DNA of 64,000 bases from Patella vulgata (Eukaryota > Mollusca > Gastropoda > Patellidae), in assembly GCF_932274485.2 (NCBI RefSeq), contig NC_065886.2, forward strand, positions 46,921,501 through 46,985,500, in the 5' to 3' direction. The position numbers were made by a program, and so were the translations under genes. A model generated the notes under the pieces. The model searched no databases. It had not been told where the DNA came from and was given only the letters and a program-made list of their open reading frames with translations. Positions 51,101-60,550 of this stretch are shown here, in pieces (position 1 is the first letter of the stretch; the number at the start of each line of letters is the position of its first letter).

Positions 51101-53983
51101 AGACTATAATCCATGCACTAGCCAATTAAATCAGTTCAACTCAAAAGATTAAGCTTATCTACTTACATGTAACAATAAAATCAGTATTTATATATGGCAG
51201 TAAGTACATTAATCCAGTGATTTAAAGACATTATATGGATTAGATAAAGAGCTGGCAGTTCTCACTATACTATAATAGTTAAAAACTAGATAATGTAAAG
51301 GGAATATGCTGAAAATTCCAGTCAAATTACTAGCATTAGCATTTGAATTTTAGGCCTAGCCTCGATCATCATTACTAAAGTCACTAGAATAAGAAACATG
51401 GTCTTGATTATTCGTTTTTGGATTAAATCATCAATGAGCGTTGAAAAGCAAAATGGATTCAAATCCAATGAAAATCCAACACATAAGATGGCATTGAGAG
51501 CTGATTAAGGTCTTTTCATGTAATTTAATGTCTAATTAATAGTTTATATAACATTTTAGGCCCAAAGAAAGACCTGCAATAGAAAGATTTAGATCTTGCA
51601 TAATGTATGTTTAAGTTAATGTAACATGTATAATGTTGGGATAAATTTATTCAAGTTGGAATAATATATTGTCATTATGCACATCAGTCTTTCATCGTAA
51701 GTGCTGATTGCTACTTATAAATTCCATGATTTAAATCTATATACTGGTGGGAGTTTTTAGACTTTACTGTACATAGTGTAAATTAAAACAGAAATAAATA
51801 AATTCAAATTTCAACCAATCATGTACAGCTTAAAAAAATATGTAGTCTAGCCAGCCTGGGCAATAAGGCTTTGAATCTTTAAATGCCCATCCCATCCCAC
51901 TTTTCTCATAAGTATTGTCTTACAATTCTTTTTACGTAGCTGAGCAGGGGGGGGGGGGGCCACTCTGGATCCGCCCCTGGACTGACGAGGTATCTGGTAT
52001 GTTTGTCAGGCCTGTTGATTCTTGATCAAAATAGTTAAAAAAAAGTAATGAACTAGTAACTAAGTTCAGGATCAAAAATGAACTGACTACAGACACAGTC
52101 GCAGTACAAGTATGGTAATTAATTTGAGTCGTCTCCCTTTTTATAACAAAAATGTTACGTCACTCAAAGGTTTGAACTTCATTTTCTACGGCAGCAATTC
52201 ATTTAATTATAATGCCTATTTGATGCAGAAACCAATAACATTCAAATATCATTAAAAAAATAAATTACCTCTGCCCTGGTAAGGCCATGGCAATGACATG
52301 AGTGTAGCCTAGCCTATTAATATTATTATTATTATTATTCGAGTTATATAGCGCTTCATTACACGTGAAGTGTTTCTAAGCACATATCACAAACATATAC
52401 TTCAAACACACAGAAACAATCAAAATCAGGAGAACATAATTAAACACAGCTGCCTGTTAGGCGCTATTATTCAAAGGTTTATATCCAGCAAATCAACCGG
52501 CTAATCTCAATATTGAACTCAGTCGAGGTATTACCTGATGAACACCTACACCAAGTAGAGTTCAAAAATAAAAACGAAGTTTAAAAGAATCAACTTCATT
52601 AACAAAAATTAAACAATCAAAAACTAAACAGATAAATCAAATTCAAACGAAACAAATAAAACAAAGAAAATGAAAAGAGCAGTTCGTTACCATTCTACAT
52701 TAACAAAATAAAGGAAATCAACTTGTGAAATTTTTTTCAAAAAATAAGAGCAAAGTAACACTAATGTTAATAATTATCAAAAGGAACCAAGATCTTAATG
52801 ATAAAAACATATATTTAAAGTTTCATCCAAATTGGATAAAAACTGTGGTCTCTAGAGGGTCCACAACCTTGATATACCATATCTATCTATTTCTTAATTA
52901 ATTACAGGTATGTAAATTATTGTACCGGTAACCTAAATTTTATGAATATTGTTGTGATGTTATGACGATGTGCAATGCATATTGATATTGTGTTTACCTG
53001 TTTAAGATGAGTCAATAAAAATCTTTTCTTAAATATTTAGCACCCATGCCATTTAATTGGACGTACGGTATCCGAGACTTTGTTTAATATTATCATAGCA
53101 ATCCAATAGTACATGTACCTATGCCTATTTAAAGATACATTCCTGTGTACAAACTGGGTGATTTATGGTATTATAATAGGACTAAACACATATTCAAACT
53201 AATTAATTTGTCATAATATTTTGCTTCAAATCCTTCTCAAAACATTGTAATTTAGGCTAAATAAATCTTGTCAAAACATTCAAACATACGGTAGGCCTAT
53301 ACTGAAATGAAATAAAATGGGGTTTAACGTCCTACTGCTCCGAACTGGGCTAATGAAAACGGGCTTTCCATATAGTGTGCTATGAGGGAAATTTTGCCTA
53401 TGGCCTAGCCTATGAAAATTTATTTTTTTTCGAAACAGTATACAGAATCTCCGATTTATAGAACTAATAGAAGCAAAACTGCATGTATTAATCTATTTGA
53501 GTATTTTCAGGAGAACTTTTCGTATTGATTGATAGCCTGTTCCGTATTCGGATATTTTTAGCTTCCTTAGCAACGGCTGAAATTTTTCCGTTTTCCACCA
53601 TATTATTATTTATAATATATACGGTACTCAAAATTACTAAATATAAATTTATTTAGTAAATGTATCAACAGAGTAGTAATTTATTAAACCTCTTTTTTTT
53701 AACCGATATTTCAATTATCACTCTCTCGAGTCGAATGTGTTGTTTGTTACAGGCCGACAGTCTATTTTTACGTAACACAGAACTTGCTGTTAGTGTGGTC
53801 GGTCGATGACTCCTATTCTAAACAACTTCGTAGATATTCCAGCCTCTCATTCGAAAGTGTACAGAATAGCTAGAAAATTGAATAGCCAAATAAATAACAA
53901 AAGCTACGATTGTGTATGATACTTACTTTGTCACAGCTTTCTGATGCATCTTCCGAGAAGTGAGCATTTTCGACAAACGCCAT
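41972..53983 (-). CDS. Axonemal/sperm-type protein, TEX26-like, 8 exons, 350 residues
   Basis: Exons in transcript order: 53983-53927, 47332-47170, 46754-46652, 46023-45867, 45670-45523, 44584-44417, 43798-43673, 42102-41972. All junctions are GT-AG and phases agree, giving 1053 nt with ATG (AAAAAATGGCG, a good initiation context) and TAA. The product is rich in Tyr, Pro, Arg and Asn with no signal peptide, membrane segment or enzyme motif. RRPYTAMP, YDFEYSRK...HIYRTGSASG, KDFLIWRFPGN and STYQSDYLG are typical of short motifs in ciliary microtubule inner proteins; the block EYxxK...(W)xxP...TYQSDY recalls TEX26. That similarity is from memory and modest. The gene model is strong, the name tentative. 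The first intron (6.6 kb) carries a nested transposon. Confidence 0.85.
42262..42372 (-). mobile_element. SINE family A, head-proximal fragment
   Basis: CCCTCCATCCTGCACCACTG, GGGGAAACCATGCGGGAAAA and AGCAAGCCAGCGTCTAACTC match the complement of the family. In the last intron of the minus gene. Confidence 0.65.
42686..43256 (-). mobile_element. MITE-X, long copy
   Basis: From TTAAACATACATTATGCAAG, with AGAGCTAAATCTG repeated, to TAACTAATATATCTTTAAGT. The interior shares ATCATCTATTTTTGGATTAT with other copies and is longer than they are. In an intron of the minus gene. Confidence 0.6.
43673..43798 (-). CDS. TEX26-like gene, exon 7
   Basis: Encodes PQANGNTTYGNKVTTYDRYY then NHNDSAPYSDKGYLNDIRHRY. 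Tyr/Asn-rich, phase 1 at both ends, donor GTAGGT. Confidence 0.85.
43799..44416 (-). other. Intron 6 of the minus gene
   Basis: No repeat recognised. Confidence 0.5.
44417..44584 (-). CDS. TEX26-like gene, exon 6
   Basis: Encodes GYEIVPTSPGLLRQPSYALD, STYKVPVQPDRLKLATTRYG and KYVPVYGT. STYKVP parallels STYQSDY of exon 5, suggesting a degenerate repeated motif. Phase 1 at both ends. Confidence 0.87.
44985..45400. repeat. Minisatellite of about 57 bp, roughly seven units
   Basis: TTAGTTAGAGATTACT, CATGTTACTTAGTAACACAA and GC.CTCATCCA alternate through the array in intron 5 of the minus gene. Units are 75-90 percent alike by eye and some are shortened. Confidence 0.85.
45523..45670 (-). CDS. 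TEX26-like gene, exon 5
   Basis: Encodes DFLIWRFPGNTKPSPRDYIK then LNEIHRRLCRSTYQSDYLGM. This is the exon most like TEX26 (acidic residue, hydrophobics, W..P, then a helix and STYQSDY). Enters in phase 0, leaves in phase 1. Confidence 0.88.
45867..46023 (-). CDS. TEX26-like gene, exon 4
   Basis: Encodes PMTTGTNIAPPEARTENTHY, DFEYSRKIPNPNHIYRTGSA and SGTRNNKPHPSK. Enters in phase 2, leaves in phase 0 at GTCAGT. Confidence 0.88.
46024..46651 (-). other. Intron 3 of the minus gene
   Basis: No repeat recognised; a plus-strand open frame 45970-46302 overlapping exon 4 is a shadow. Confidence 0.5.
46652..46754 (-). CDS. TEX26-like gene, exon 3
   Basis: Encodes RTGSCGEDGFQAPYATTYKK then QYYPKKYPITIAT. 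Enters in phase 1, leaves in phase 2 at GTGAGT. Confidence 0.87.
46755..47169 (-). other. Intron 2 of the minus gene
   Basis: No repeat recognised; AT-rich. Confidence 0.5.
47170..47332 (-). CDS. TEX26-like gene, exon 2
   Basis: Encodes HIDYTNLGPRFKKQLEYAYV, AGIDDRKRCFESLNSVDVED and RTRRPYTAMPIL. RRPYTA is the kind of short motif shared by several sperm microtubule inner proteins. Enters in phase 0, leaves in phase 1 at GTAATC. Confidence 0.87.
47824..47956. repeat. Minisatellite, 23-bp units, left of mariner
   Basis: ATATATAAACAACATTTAGC and following TAAAT, about five units. Interrupted at a TA by the mariner and resumed at 49484. Confidence 0.9.
47957..49483 (+). mobile_element. Tc1/mariner element, copy 2, apparently intact
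   Basis: 1527 bp, about 32-bp TIRs CTATTCAAAAAAAGTAGGGG then ATATTTGATTTT, TA duplication at 47955-47956 and 49484-49485, complete transposase. It inserted into the minisatellite of the surrounding TIR element in the first intron of the minus gene. Confidence 0.97.
48250..49269 (+). CDS. Tc1/mariner transposase, DD34E, full length (339 residues)
   Basis: Cut-and-paste transposase that binds the element's inverted repeats and integrates at TA. N-terminal paired-type helix-turn-helix (about 1-110; RRLTQNERLRALGMLQIGTT, QSVISRLWSRYRD, the GRPR linker RSGRPRATTQ), then the catalytic domain with D in FSDESRF (about 156), D in FQDDNARCH and E in SPDLSPIEHVWD; 34 residues separate the second D from E, hence DD34E. 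Starts at the first ATG inside the 5' TIR-proximal segment and ends GGFTRY-stop. No frameshift or stop. Length and motifs are those of functional family members, so activity is plausible but unproven. Confidence 0.97.
   Translation: MRRLTQNERLRALGMLQIGTTQAVVARMMNVSQSVISRLWSRYRDTQSVQDRPRSGRPRATTQAQDRFIRTLAFRNRVITANQISARLQTDTGVRVSGQTIRNRLHRGHLRARRPRVIPCLRDHHIQARRRWCRDRQHWDNRRWSNVMFSDESRFTVDFLDRRRRVWRRRNERFQDVNVIRHDRFGGGSVMVWGGITVAGRTALHVVAGRVTGQYYRDNILAVHVVPFARRHGRRFIFQDDNARCHRARIVTGYLQQQNITTLPWPALSPDLSPIEHVWDMLGQRLRQRQQRPANVQELAAALQQEWENLDQNDLRRLIRSMPRRINACLANRGGFTRY
49484..49860. repeat. Minisatellite, 20-bp units, right of mariner
   Basis: About 18 units of TATATAAACATTTAGCTAAA, drifting to TATATAAATATTTAGCTAAA in the second half. 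The first unit after the mariner still has the 23-bp form, confirming that one array was split. Units contain the palindrome TTTAGCTAAA. Confidence 0.95.
50116..50653. other. Intron 1 sequence with a MITE-X end
   Basis: GACCTGCAACAGACAGATTT then AGCTCTTCATAATGTATCTT at 50329-50372 is a MITE-X 3' end with its terminal TCTTTAAGT. Otherwise unassigned. Confidence 0.5.
50654..50960 (-). mobile_element. SINE family A, near full length
   Basis: GAAATGAAATGGGGGTTTAA tail, GTTATGAGGGAAATTTTGCC, TCTTTTACGTGCATGTCAAT, AACTTTCTTGGTCAACACAG and CTTACTCACTGAGTCACC at the head. Confidence 0.85.
51220..51616 (+). mobile_element. MITE-X, near complete copy
   Basis: TTAAAGACATTATATGGATT start, CAGTCAAATTAC, TTAATAGTTTATATAACATT, AGGCCCAAAGAAAGACCTGC and ATCTTGCATAATGTATGTTT at the end. 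Confidence 0.65.
51617..52315. other. Intron 1 sequence; GGATCCGCCC-type repeat scrap
   Basis: ATGCCCATCCCATCCCAC then GAGCAGGGGGGGGGGGGGGC and TGGATCCGCCCCTGG near 51946-51980 recur in rearranged form at 54965-55235 and 57049-57215. Probably a further dispersed family. Confidence 0.4.
52316..52560. repeat. ATT microsatellite, TATAGCGCTT repeat and a HINE scrap
   Basis: (ATT)n at 52316-52339 followed by TTATATAGCGCTTCATTACA, a word often seen in invertebrate dispersed repeats. At 52500-52555 AACTCAGTCGAGGTATTACC and TGAACACCTACACCAAGT match a pearl/HINE monomer. Confidence 0.55.
52561..53303. other. Intron 1 sequence, unassigned
   Basis: AT-rich. One reverse copy of the GTGGACCCTCTAGAG motif (see 33255-33790) at about 52843-52875. 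Confidence 0.45.
53304..53412 (-). mobile_element. SINE family A, 3' part
   Basis: GAAATAAAATGGGGTTTAAC, GTCCTACTGCTCCGAACTGG, GCTATGAGGGAAATTTTGCC; body ends abruptly. Confidence 0.8.
53413..53926 (-). other. Start of intron 1, unassigned
   Basis: No repeat recognised. Donor GTAAGT at 53921-53926. Confidence 0.5.
53927..53983 (-). CDS. TEX26-like gene, exon 1 with start codon
   Basis: Encodes MAFVENAHFSEDASESCDK. A at -3 and G at +4 make a good initiation context. Its phase-0 donor fits the phase-0 acceptor of exon 2, but the 6.6-kb distance makes this the least certain join. Confidence 0.7.
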
Positions 53984-54311
53984 TTTTTTTATATCACTCT
54001 AAGCAGGTCGTGTAATTATTGGACATGGACTAGGCACAACGTCTTCGGTCAGTATTGGCAGGGCATTGACACTAACGTATAGAAAATCAAGTATTACAAT
54101 TTTGATAGATCATACTGGGCTGTCATTAACTGGGTAAACGTCAATAATAATACATTGCGAAGCTAGTATTTGGTAGAATTTGACCTAGATAAGAAACCTT
54201 ATTATTGGACCCTGCGCGTGTCTCGAGGAAAGAGATGATAGCCTACCAAGTACCATACATGACATGTATTGTGTACAACAAGGCGGTATGCTTACTCTAT
54301 CAGCATATTTG
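53984..54311 (-). promoter_or_regulatory. 5' flank of the minus gene
   Basis: Expected to hold the promoter. No convincing TATA box or initiator could be assigned. Confidence 0.25.
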
Positions 54312-54680
54312 GAAATGAAATGAAATGAAATGAAAGAAATGAAATGGGGTTTAACGTCCTACTGTTCTGCTCCGGCTGGGCTAATGAAGACGGACATACT
54401 ACGATGAGGGAAATTTTGCCCGGGCTTCTGCACTACGGTCTACTCCCTATATCGAATGCTAACTGCCAAGGGATCTTTTACGTGCACGCCAATGTATACA
54501 CGGGACCTCGGTTTTTTTTTACTATCCGAACGACTATAATCTGTCCTTGTCAGACCCACCGCTGTACCACTGACAGGGGAAACCATGTCGGAAAATTCCG
54601 ATGAACTTTCTCGGCCAATGCAGAGATCAAACACGCGACCTCACGGCTAGCGACTACCCACTTAGCTACCGTGGCTCCCA
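54312..54680 (-). mobile_element. SINE family A, full length
   Basis: Tail of five GAAAT units, GGGGTTTAACGTCCTACTGT, CGATGAGGGAAATTTTGCCC, GCCAAGGGATCTTTTACGTG, AACTTTCTCGGCCAATGCAG and the head CTTAGCTACCGTGGCTCCC. One of the youngest-looking copies. Confidence 0.9.
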
Positions 54681-55654
54681 GCATATTTACATTTGTAGAG
54701 TTAAGTGGTATATACCACCCTTCAAAACATCAACTATTTTGATCTATTTTCAACTAAGGTGACATGAACTTCCAGCTCTTCGGAACTCCGCTTTTATTAC
54801 GAATTAGGTTAAGTTCGTGCGCATGTATGACATAAATTATAATGTCTTTATTGCTGAAATGTCAAGATATACATAAACCCTATCATATTCTATACATGCG
54901 AAAAATTAAAATACATGACATAACTGATATATTGCTTCCTAGATTTATTCATTAATATCACACAGAGGCGGGTCCAGGAATTTTTGCCAGGTTCCTGTTA
55001 AGGAAATCTGATAGTTGCATGATGCCATCATCGTCTTCAGAGGCATAGATACACACAGAGCTTTTTAAAGCGAGAAATCTAGCACCCCATTTGACGCCAT
55101 ATTTTATTATGAATTAATAGAATGACATTTTGATTAAATTTCATTGATGCAAAGCATTAATTGTGATATCACATAATATAATATGTCTATATCATTATCT
55201 CGCCTTTGAATGTCCATCCCATCCCACCATCTGACAAATAACAATCGCGGTTATGAAATGAAAACTAAAGCCACAAAATATAAAATTGATTTTCGAATTT
55301 CGAATTATTTCAACTGATGGTCAATGGAATGCAGCAAAGTCAGTACAACATTATAATTTATTTTGCTCAGTAAAGAACCCCGCGGACAGATTCCACCCAG
55401 CAGGAAATGCCAATTCCAGCTTCATATATTTGTGATATATATATCTATCTAGGTGTCGGGTTTAGATGAAGAGAGGCTAATGTACTTATGATACCTCTCC
55501 CAATCCCTGACCCTCACGACTAGAGGAAGATGAGAGTGTGTTTTAGACACAATAAAATTCAATCTGATTAAACAAAACACAGGCGTTTTGGTTAAGTAAG
55601 GGATAAGCCAATAAAACAGTCTGTTACGGCTACTTCTTGGCGTGCCATGAACGG
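54681..55654. other. Unassigned, with a dispersed-repeat piece
   Basis: GAGGCGGGTCCAGGAATTTT at 54965 and AATGTCCATCCCATCCCACC at 55209 belong to the GGATCCGCCC-type family. No gene recognised. Confidence 0.4.
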
Positions 55655-55860
55655 AACTGTGGGTAAACCACTAGAAACGCCAACGTTGTTTGATTAATCA
55701 ATGTCTGGCGTCATAGGGTCAAAAGCCGCACGTCCGACTCCTGATCACGTACAACCGGGGAATCGAAACCCCGCCAGTTGACTCAATGACAGACCGTATG
55801 ATACAGCACGCACGTGCAAACCATTCCGCCATCCACCCCCCACCCCTACATGTGTAAGAA
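55655..55860 (-). mobile_element. SINE family B, head half
   Basis: GTCAAAAGCCGCACGTCCGA, CTGATCACGTACAACCGGGG, AATCGAAACCCCGCC (B box complement), TTGACTCAATGACAGACCGT and ACCATTCCGCCATCC (A box complement). Confidence 0.8.
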
Positions 55861-56039
55861 AGACGTATTGCAGTGTCCAAAATTGGTTGAAGGACCCCTG
55901 GATCTGGTGGTCCTAGGTTTCAGCCTGCCAAGCCTATATGTAAATCCGGCACTGTCTCACCTAGACAGATATCCCAGTGTCAGTCCAAACCATCTGATCT
56001 GCGGTTTTTAATGATATATCTAAGGATGATATTAATTTG
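55861..56039. other. Unassigned sequence
   Basis: No feature recognised. Confidence 0.4.
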
Positions 56040-56651
56040 AGTGTCCTGTTTTACGGTCTAAAACAGATACACATCGTGTCTAACAGGTAACAGATACATG
56101 CCGGATTTTTATTCGTGTCGAAATCCGCGAAGATTGTCCCCAGACCGTATTTTTCGGAACAGTTCGCGGGGACGATTTTGATTAGTCAATCAGTGTACAT
56201 GGTCAAAGGGCAAATTTCCGTGCTTATTGCCGCTGTCAGTACGAACAATGATTCACACAAAAAATCGCAGTTGTCATTGATTGCATTCGTGTTCGCCCTC
56301 GGTAACAGATCCATTTGGCTCACAGTCAGTAATACTGTATGTATGCCTTGTGTCTTACAGTTGGTTAGAAAAAAATAACACATGTTCGGCTACATACGTA
56401 ACCCTACCAATCGAGAGAAAAACCATGCAGTAATATAATAAACTGTTAGTAAGAGATACAGTTGTCACGTCGTACCATCAGTAACAGACAGCGGCCCTGT
56501 TTAACAGTCAACACCAAACAAATACACGGGGTATCTTGCATTCAGTAACATAAGTGGTGTCTTTCAATAATGATGTCGTAAAATAGATACATATCGTGAC
56601 TTGCGGTCAGAAACAGTATAAGATACATATCGTGACTTGCGGTCAGAAACA

Positions 56652-56686
<35 letters not shown>

Positions 56687-57300
56687 CATGGTGTTTTACA
56701 GTAACGCAAACACACCGCGTCTTAAATGTGTAATAGATACATTCTGTAACAGATACATCGAGTGTCTTACAATCAGTTAAAAAAAAATCAAAAAAAAAAA
56801 AATCATGTTTTGGGTCTGACAGTCAAGAGATACATCCCGTGTCTTAAAATCAGTCACAAAACATGTTGTTTTACAGTAATGGAGATACAGGGCGCCGTAA
56901 ATCAGTACTAGATACATACCGTGTTAAGCCCCCAGTAACAGGGACATGCATAGAGTAAAAGAAACATGGTTTGGGTATTAGTAATAGTTGCAGTGTCTTA
57001 CCATCTGCTACATAAAACTTTTAAAGTCAGTAACAAATAACATGGACGGATCGGGAGGGGGGGGGGGCAAATCCCACCCTGCTCAGCTACATAAAGCGAG
57101 AAATAATGATATAGACATGTGTGATGTCACAATTTTAATTGTGTTTGCATCAATGAAATTCCTTAACGGGATCCTGGCAAAACCCTAGTTCCTGCAAAAA
57201 TACCTGGATCCGCCCATATATACACGGTGTGTCGTACAAAATGAAATGAAATGGTGTTTAACCTCCTATTGGGTGTCTTACAATCAGTAACAGATCCCAG
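56040..57300. repeat. Degenerate minisatellite, about 28-bp unit
   Basis: The words GTGTCTTACAGTCAGTAACA and AGATACAT(C/A)(C/T)CGTG recur at least a dozen times, e.g. 56080, 56345, 56460, 56590, 56630, 56755, 56830, 56905, 56990, 57275. Two units at 56586-56656 are nearly identical. A (TA)13 tract lies at 56656-56682 and a scrap of SINE A tail at 57240-57274. Confidence 0.65.
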
Positions 57301-57343
57301 CTGGGGTCGCGGACCACTTTTCGTGGAAACTTTTGAAAAAATG

Positions 57344-57461
57344 CTATGTTTTCATGAAAATCATATAAATCTCTGATCTATACACCTCTTGCCACATTGC
57401 CAATCGTCTTTCCTCTCTCATACTCATGGCTTGTTTCCGCAGTCTCTCATTACATTTTGAT
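57344..57461 (-). CDS. Possible terminal exon of an unidentified gene
   Basis: After a good acceptor (CATTTTTTACAG) the frame reads SKCNERLRKQAMSMREERRL then AMWQEVYRSE and stops at 57344-57346. The composition is that of a charged helix and looks coding, but no family is recognised and no partner exon was found upstream on the minus strand. Confidence 0.3.
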
Positions 57462-57471
57462 CTGTAAAAAA

Positions 57472-58196
57472 TGATGATGTTTCATAGTAATACGGTTTCA
57501 AACGTCGTGCTCAATTTCCACGAAACGAACCATCAATGCGTGAATGAGTGTGTGTGTGTGTGGGGGGGGGGGACATCTAGCATACATTGTGTGTTGTAAT
57601 AGCCTAGACATCACATGATATTACTTTGGTGTATGTTTCATTCACTAAAAGTCATCACAAATGCACCAGGTGTTTATTCGGAACTCAATACGTGTTGATG
57701 AATCAAGAGTATCAAATCGTTTCATGTAATAAAATAAATGGTTAATCCATAAAGCTATGTTATTATGAACAACATGTGTACCTTACATACAAAACATCTT
57801 ATTTTATTAAAATATAAACCAGCTACATAATCCACTTCTTATTAAAAAATAAACCAGTTGTCTTTTCTATAATCGATTTGAAAATTGTATTGTAATCGAG
57901 ATCAGACTTCTCTTAATCTTTCACACTACTGCTGATAAATGTTTTTTGGAACCAAAACACAATGATCAATGTTCGTCTAATATACGACGGATCAAGCTGT
58001 GGTTCTGTATTTTAAAAAAAACAACTCACGTATTTTTAAAAGATACCCTAGACGTTACATATATGTATACTAATAATTATTCATGTAATACTCTTAATGT
58101 TTAACGTATTTCCGAACAGTATCATAGGCGCACGAGCTTTTTGTAAAAATGCGTTTTTCTGCTATTCCAGGCCGTAAGTACAGCAACTTGAAAGTG
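57472..58196. other. Unassigned AT-rich sequence
   Basis: GTGTGTGTGTGTGTGGGGGG at 57551-57571; nothing else. Confidence 0.45.
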
Positions 58197-58412
58197 TTAT
58201 TTTTTTCCCTTTTCTTTAAAATGCGTGTGCTCTTGCAACCGAATTCCCACTCTATGCCCACCTGATATAAGTAGAATGCCAAAAAAATTCTCTTTTCGAG
58301 TCCACAGGGCCGCGTCTGAGAAGGCAGTGCTTCCGGTGTGTCGAAGGCGTAAAACGCTTTCTTTATCGGAGACCTGTGTGCTAAAATTTTGAAAACTAGA
58401 CCGCCACTTCAA
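58197..58412 (-). other. GC-richer block with 71-codon open frame, unrecognised
   Basis: Frame includes SDKESVLRLRHTGSTAFSDA and ALWTRKENFFG. No family recognised; may be part of a repeat or untranslated sequence. Confidence 0.2.
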
Positions 58413-59157
58413 TACAAATTCATCGCATGTTTAATTATTAGGTTATAGTCATCGTATTTCGAATACTTTATTTTGCCGACTAGAAGGCAAACTATTATAT
58501 TAATCTTCACTTGATTGCCCCCAAACAACTCGGTGAATTGAAAGCAATTGATAATAATAATCGAAAATACAATTATTAACAAATACACGACATTGGTGCT
58601 AATACTTAGGCCTACCAGTCTTGGCGCTTACCATAAATATATACACACTAAGTGTGTTTGAAAAACTAATAAATTAAAAAATCCCCGTATAATCTGGTTA
58701 AAACAGGGGCTAACGTGTTGCCTAAATAAACCTAGGACTTAAAACCTATTCAGGTCGGAATTTTCACATCTTTTGATTTTTGATCTTTCAAATCCATTGA
58801 CATTGTATGGTTTCTTTTCGAATTCTTTTACTTGTTACATATTTAATCCCAGTAGAAATTAAAACGTATTTTACTCATGTTGTAAATATTTTCTGACCAT
58901 CAGAATTCTGCAAAACCTTTCCCCAGACCCCAAAGTCCAGTAAATGGCATTTCAGAGACCAAGTAAGCGTCCCCGTGAAACAAAGTCCCCCCAGGCCCAG
59001 TCCCAAAAAATTAAAACCCCATTCCCAGCTTCAAGATCAGCTACTGGCCCCTAGAAAACTGTGCTCAGCCCCTGACTGCGTCACTCGTATTAGGAACATG
59101 TGCATCAGTCGGTCGCATTTGCAAAAAAACCCAACTTTATTAGCGCCCCTGGTCCAG
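58413..59157. other. Unassigned AT-rich sequence
   Basis: No gene or repeat recognised; a 69-codon frame at 58975-59184 is Pro/Lys-rich but runs into the SINE. Confidence 0.4.
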
Positions 59158-59400
59158 TGGCAGTGGTTTGAAATTGGATCATAAGATCTGTCATCGAGTC
59201 AAGTGGCGTGGTTTCAATCCCAACCTTTTGCGGGGGACCAGTTGTACGCAGCGCTTGTCGAACCTCGTTCTTTTCTCCGGGTCCTCGGGTTTACTCTTAC
59301 TGCTAAAGACCTATTTACGCGCAAGCGAATTATTGAAATAAAATGGTACAATATATCGAGTGGGTGCTAAACCGAAACTCTCCTTGGGTCAAAATCTATT
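59158..59400 (+). mobile_element. SINE family B, near full length
   Basis: GGATCATAAGATCTGTCATC, GAGTCAAGTGGCGTGGTTTC with B box GGTTTCAATCCC, CTTTTCTCCGGGTCCTCGGG, CTAAAGACCTATTTACGCGC and AATTATTGAAATAAAATGGT. Confidence 0.85.
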
Positions 59401-59414
59401 AAAATTGCATTTGC

Positions 59415-59655
59415 CAGGGCCCTGTTTCACAAAAACTTAAATCTCCTTAAAATCGTCTTAAACTAAAATTCCATCCTAACTTAAGATAGATGCGTTTCAC
59501 AAAACGATTTTAAGCATTTCAGATAAAATCCACTAAAATAAAGTTAGAATTGTTTCTTAACTTAAAATAGTGGCGTTTCACAAAACTATTTTAGGGAAAA
59601 TTTTAACTAAAATCAATTTTAACTTAGGACAGCCGTCACCCTCTCCTAACTAAAA
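59415..59655. repeat. Degenerate repeat of GCGTTTCACAAAAC
   Basis: CCTGTTTCACAAAAACTTAA, TGCGTTTCACAAAACGATTT and GGCGTTTCACAAAACTATTT at about 59421, 59487 and 59570, each followed by TTAAGAT/TAAAAT words. Confidence 0.65.
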
Positions 59656-60414
59656 TCACGACATCAACAAACATTGATTAGAGCTACGTTGTGAGATCTA
59701 TTGCGACATATAGATATATTTGGAATAATGATAATTTTACCAATGGCCCGGATTATATAATTTAAACATACTATCATTCACAAAAATAATTTTCATTCAA
59801 TTTCCTTTCATTGCATTTTATTGTAAGGCAATATAAGCAATTGGATGACGACCATAATTAAAACCCCAAGAACAAAAAACCCCTCAAAACCCAAGTAAAC
59901 AAAACTCTGTTACAATTTTATATATATTACCATATGATTCAAGTATAAGTTATACTATTTTCAAATAATTAATAGAGAAAAAAAACAAAACCTAAAAAAA
60001 ATCTAAACTCACTTCATATCTAATGTCTATAAAAATGTATCTTTGTCTAGGCCTACAATTGTTTAACAAACATTGATTAGAGCCAGTGGCGTCGCGCGAG
60101 CGACCGATGGGGGGGGGGGCTGGGGGTGTTCTACCCCCAGGAAAATTTTGAAAATTGACAACCGCAAACCCATTTTTCAAGTTAAAAGATAAATTATACG
60201 GTTCTCGGTATAAAAAGGTCAGTGGACAGTGTGGTTGACAAGGAGTGAACTGGATGTGGGCGTGGTCTGCCTCTGCTTTTGTATGCCGTACAATCGTCAT
60301 GATTGTTCTACAACTTGATAATAAGTATGGCGATTATTTAGGGTGTTATTTTTTTTTATTTGATTATTTCTGTAGTTTTGTAATCGGAGTTCAGCTTTAA
60401 GTGTTCTGCGTAAG
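59656..60414. other. Unassigned sequence
   Basis: GTGGCGTCGCGCGAGCGACC with a G10 run near 60110 looks like a dispersed-repeat edge. No gene. Confidence 0.4.
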
Positions 60415-60550
60415 ATGCTATGTAGAAAGTGTGAAGGGCAAATGAAATGCGACAGAAGAGCGCAAATGTAAAATATAATGACGGAAATGTAAAATTTAGA
60501 CAGGTCAAAAATCAGCATTTTCCAATAAAACCTTTGACATTTGACACATT
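60415..60550. repeat. Dispersed repeat R1, copy 2
   Basis: ATGCTATGTAGAAAGTGTGA, GAGCGCAAATGTAAAATATA, TGACGGAAATGTAAAATTTA and AGCATTTTCCAATAAAACCT parallel 24050-24185. Confidence 0.65.
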
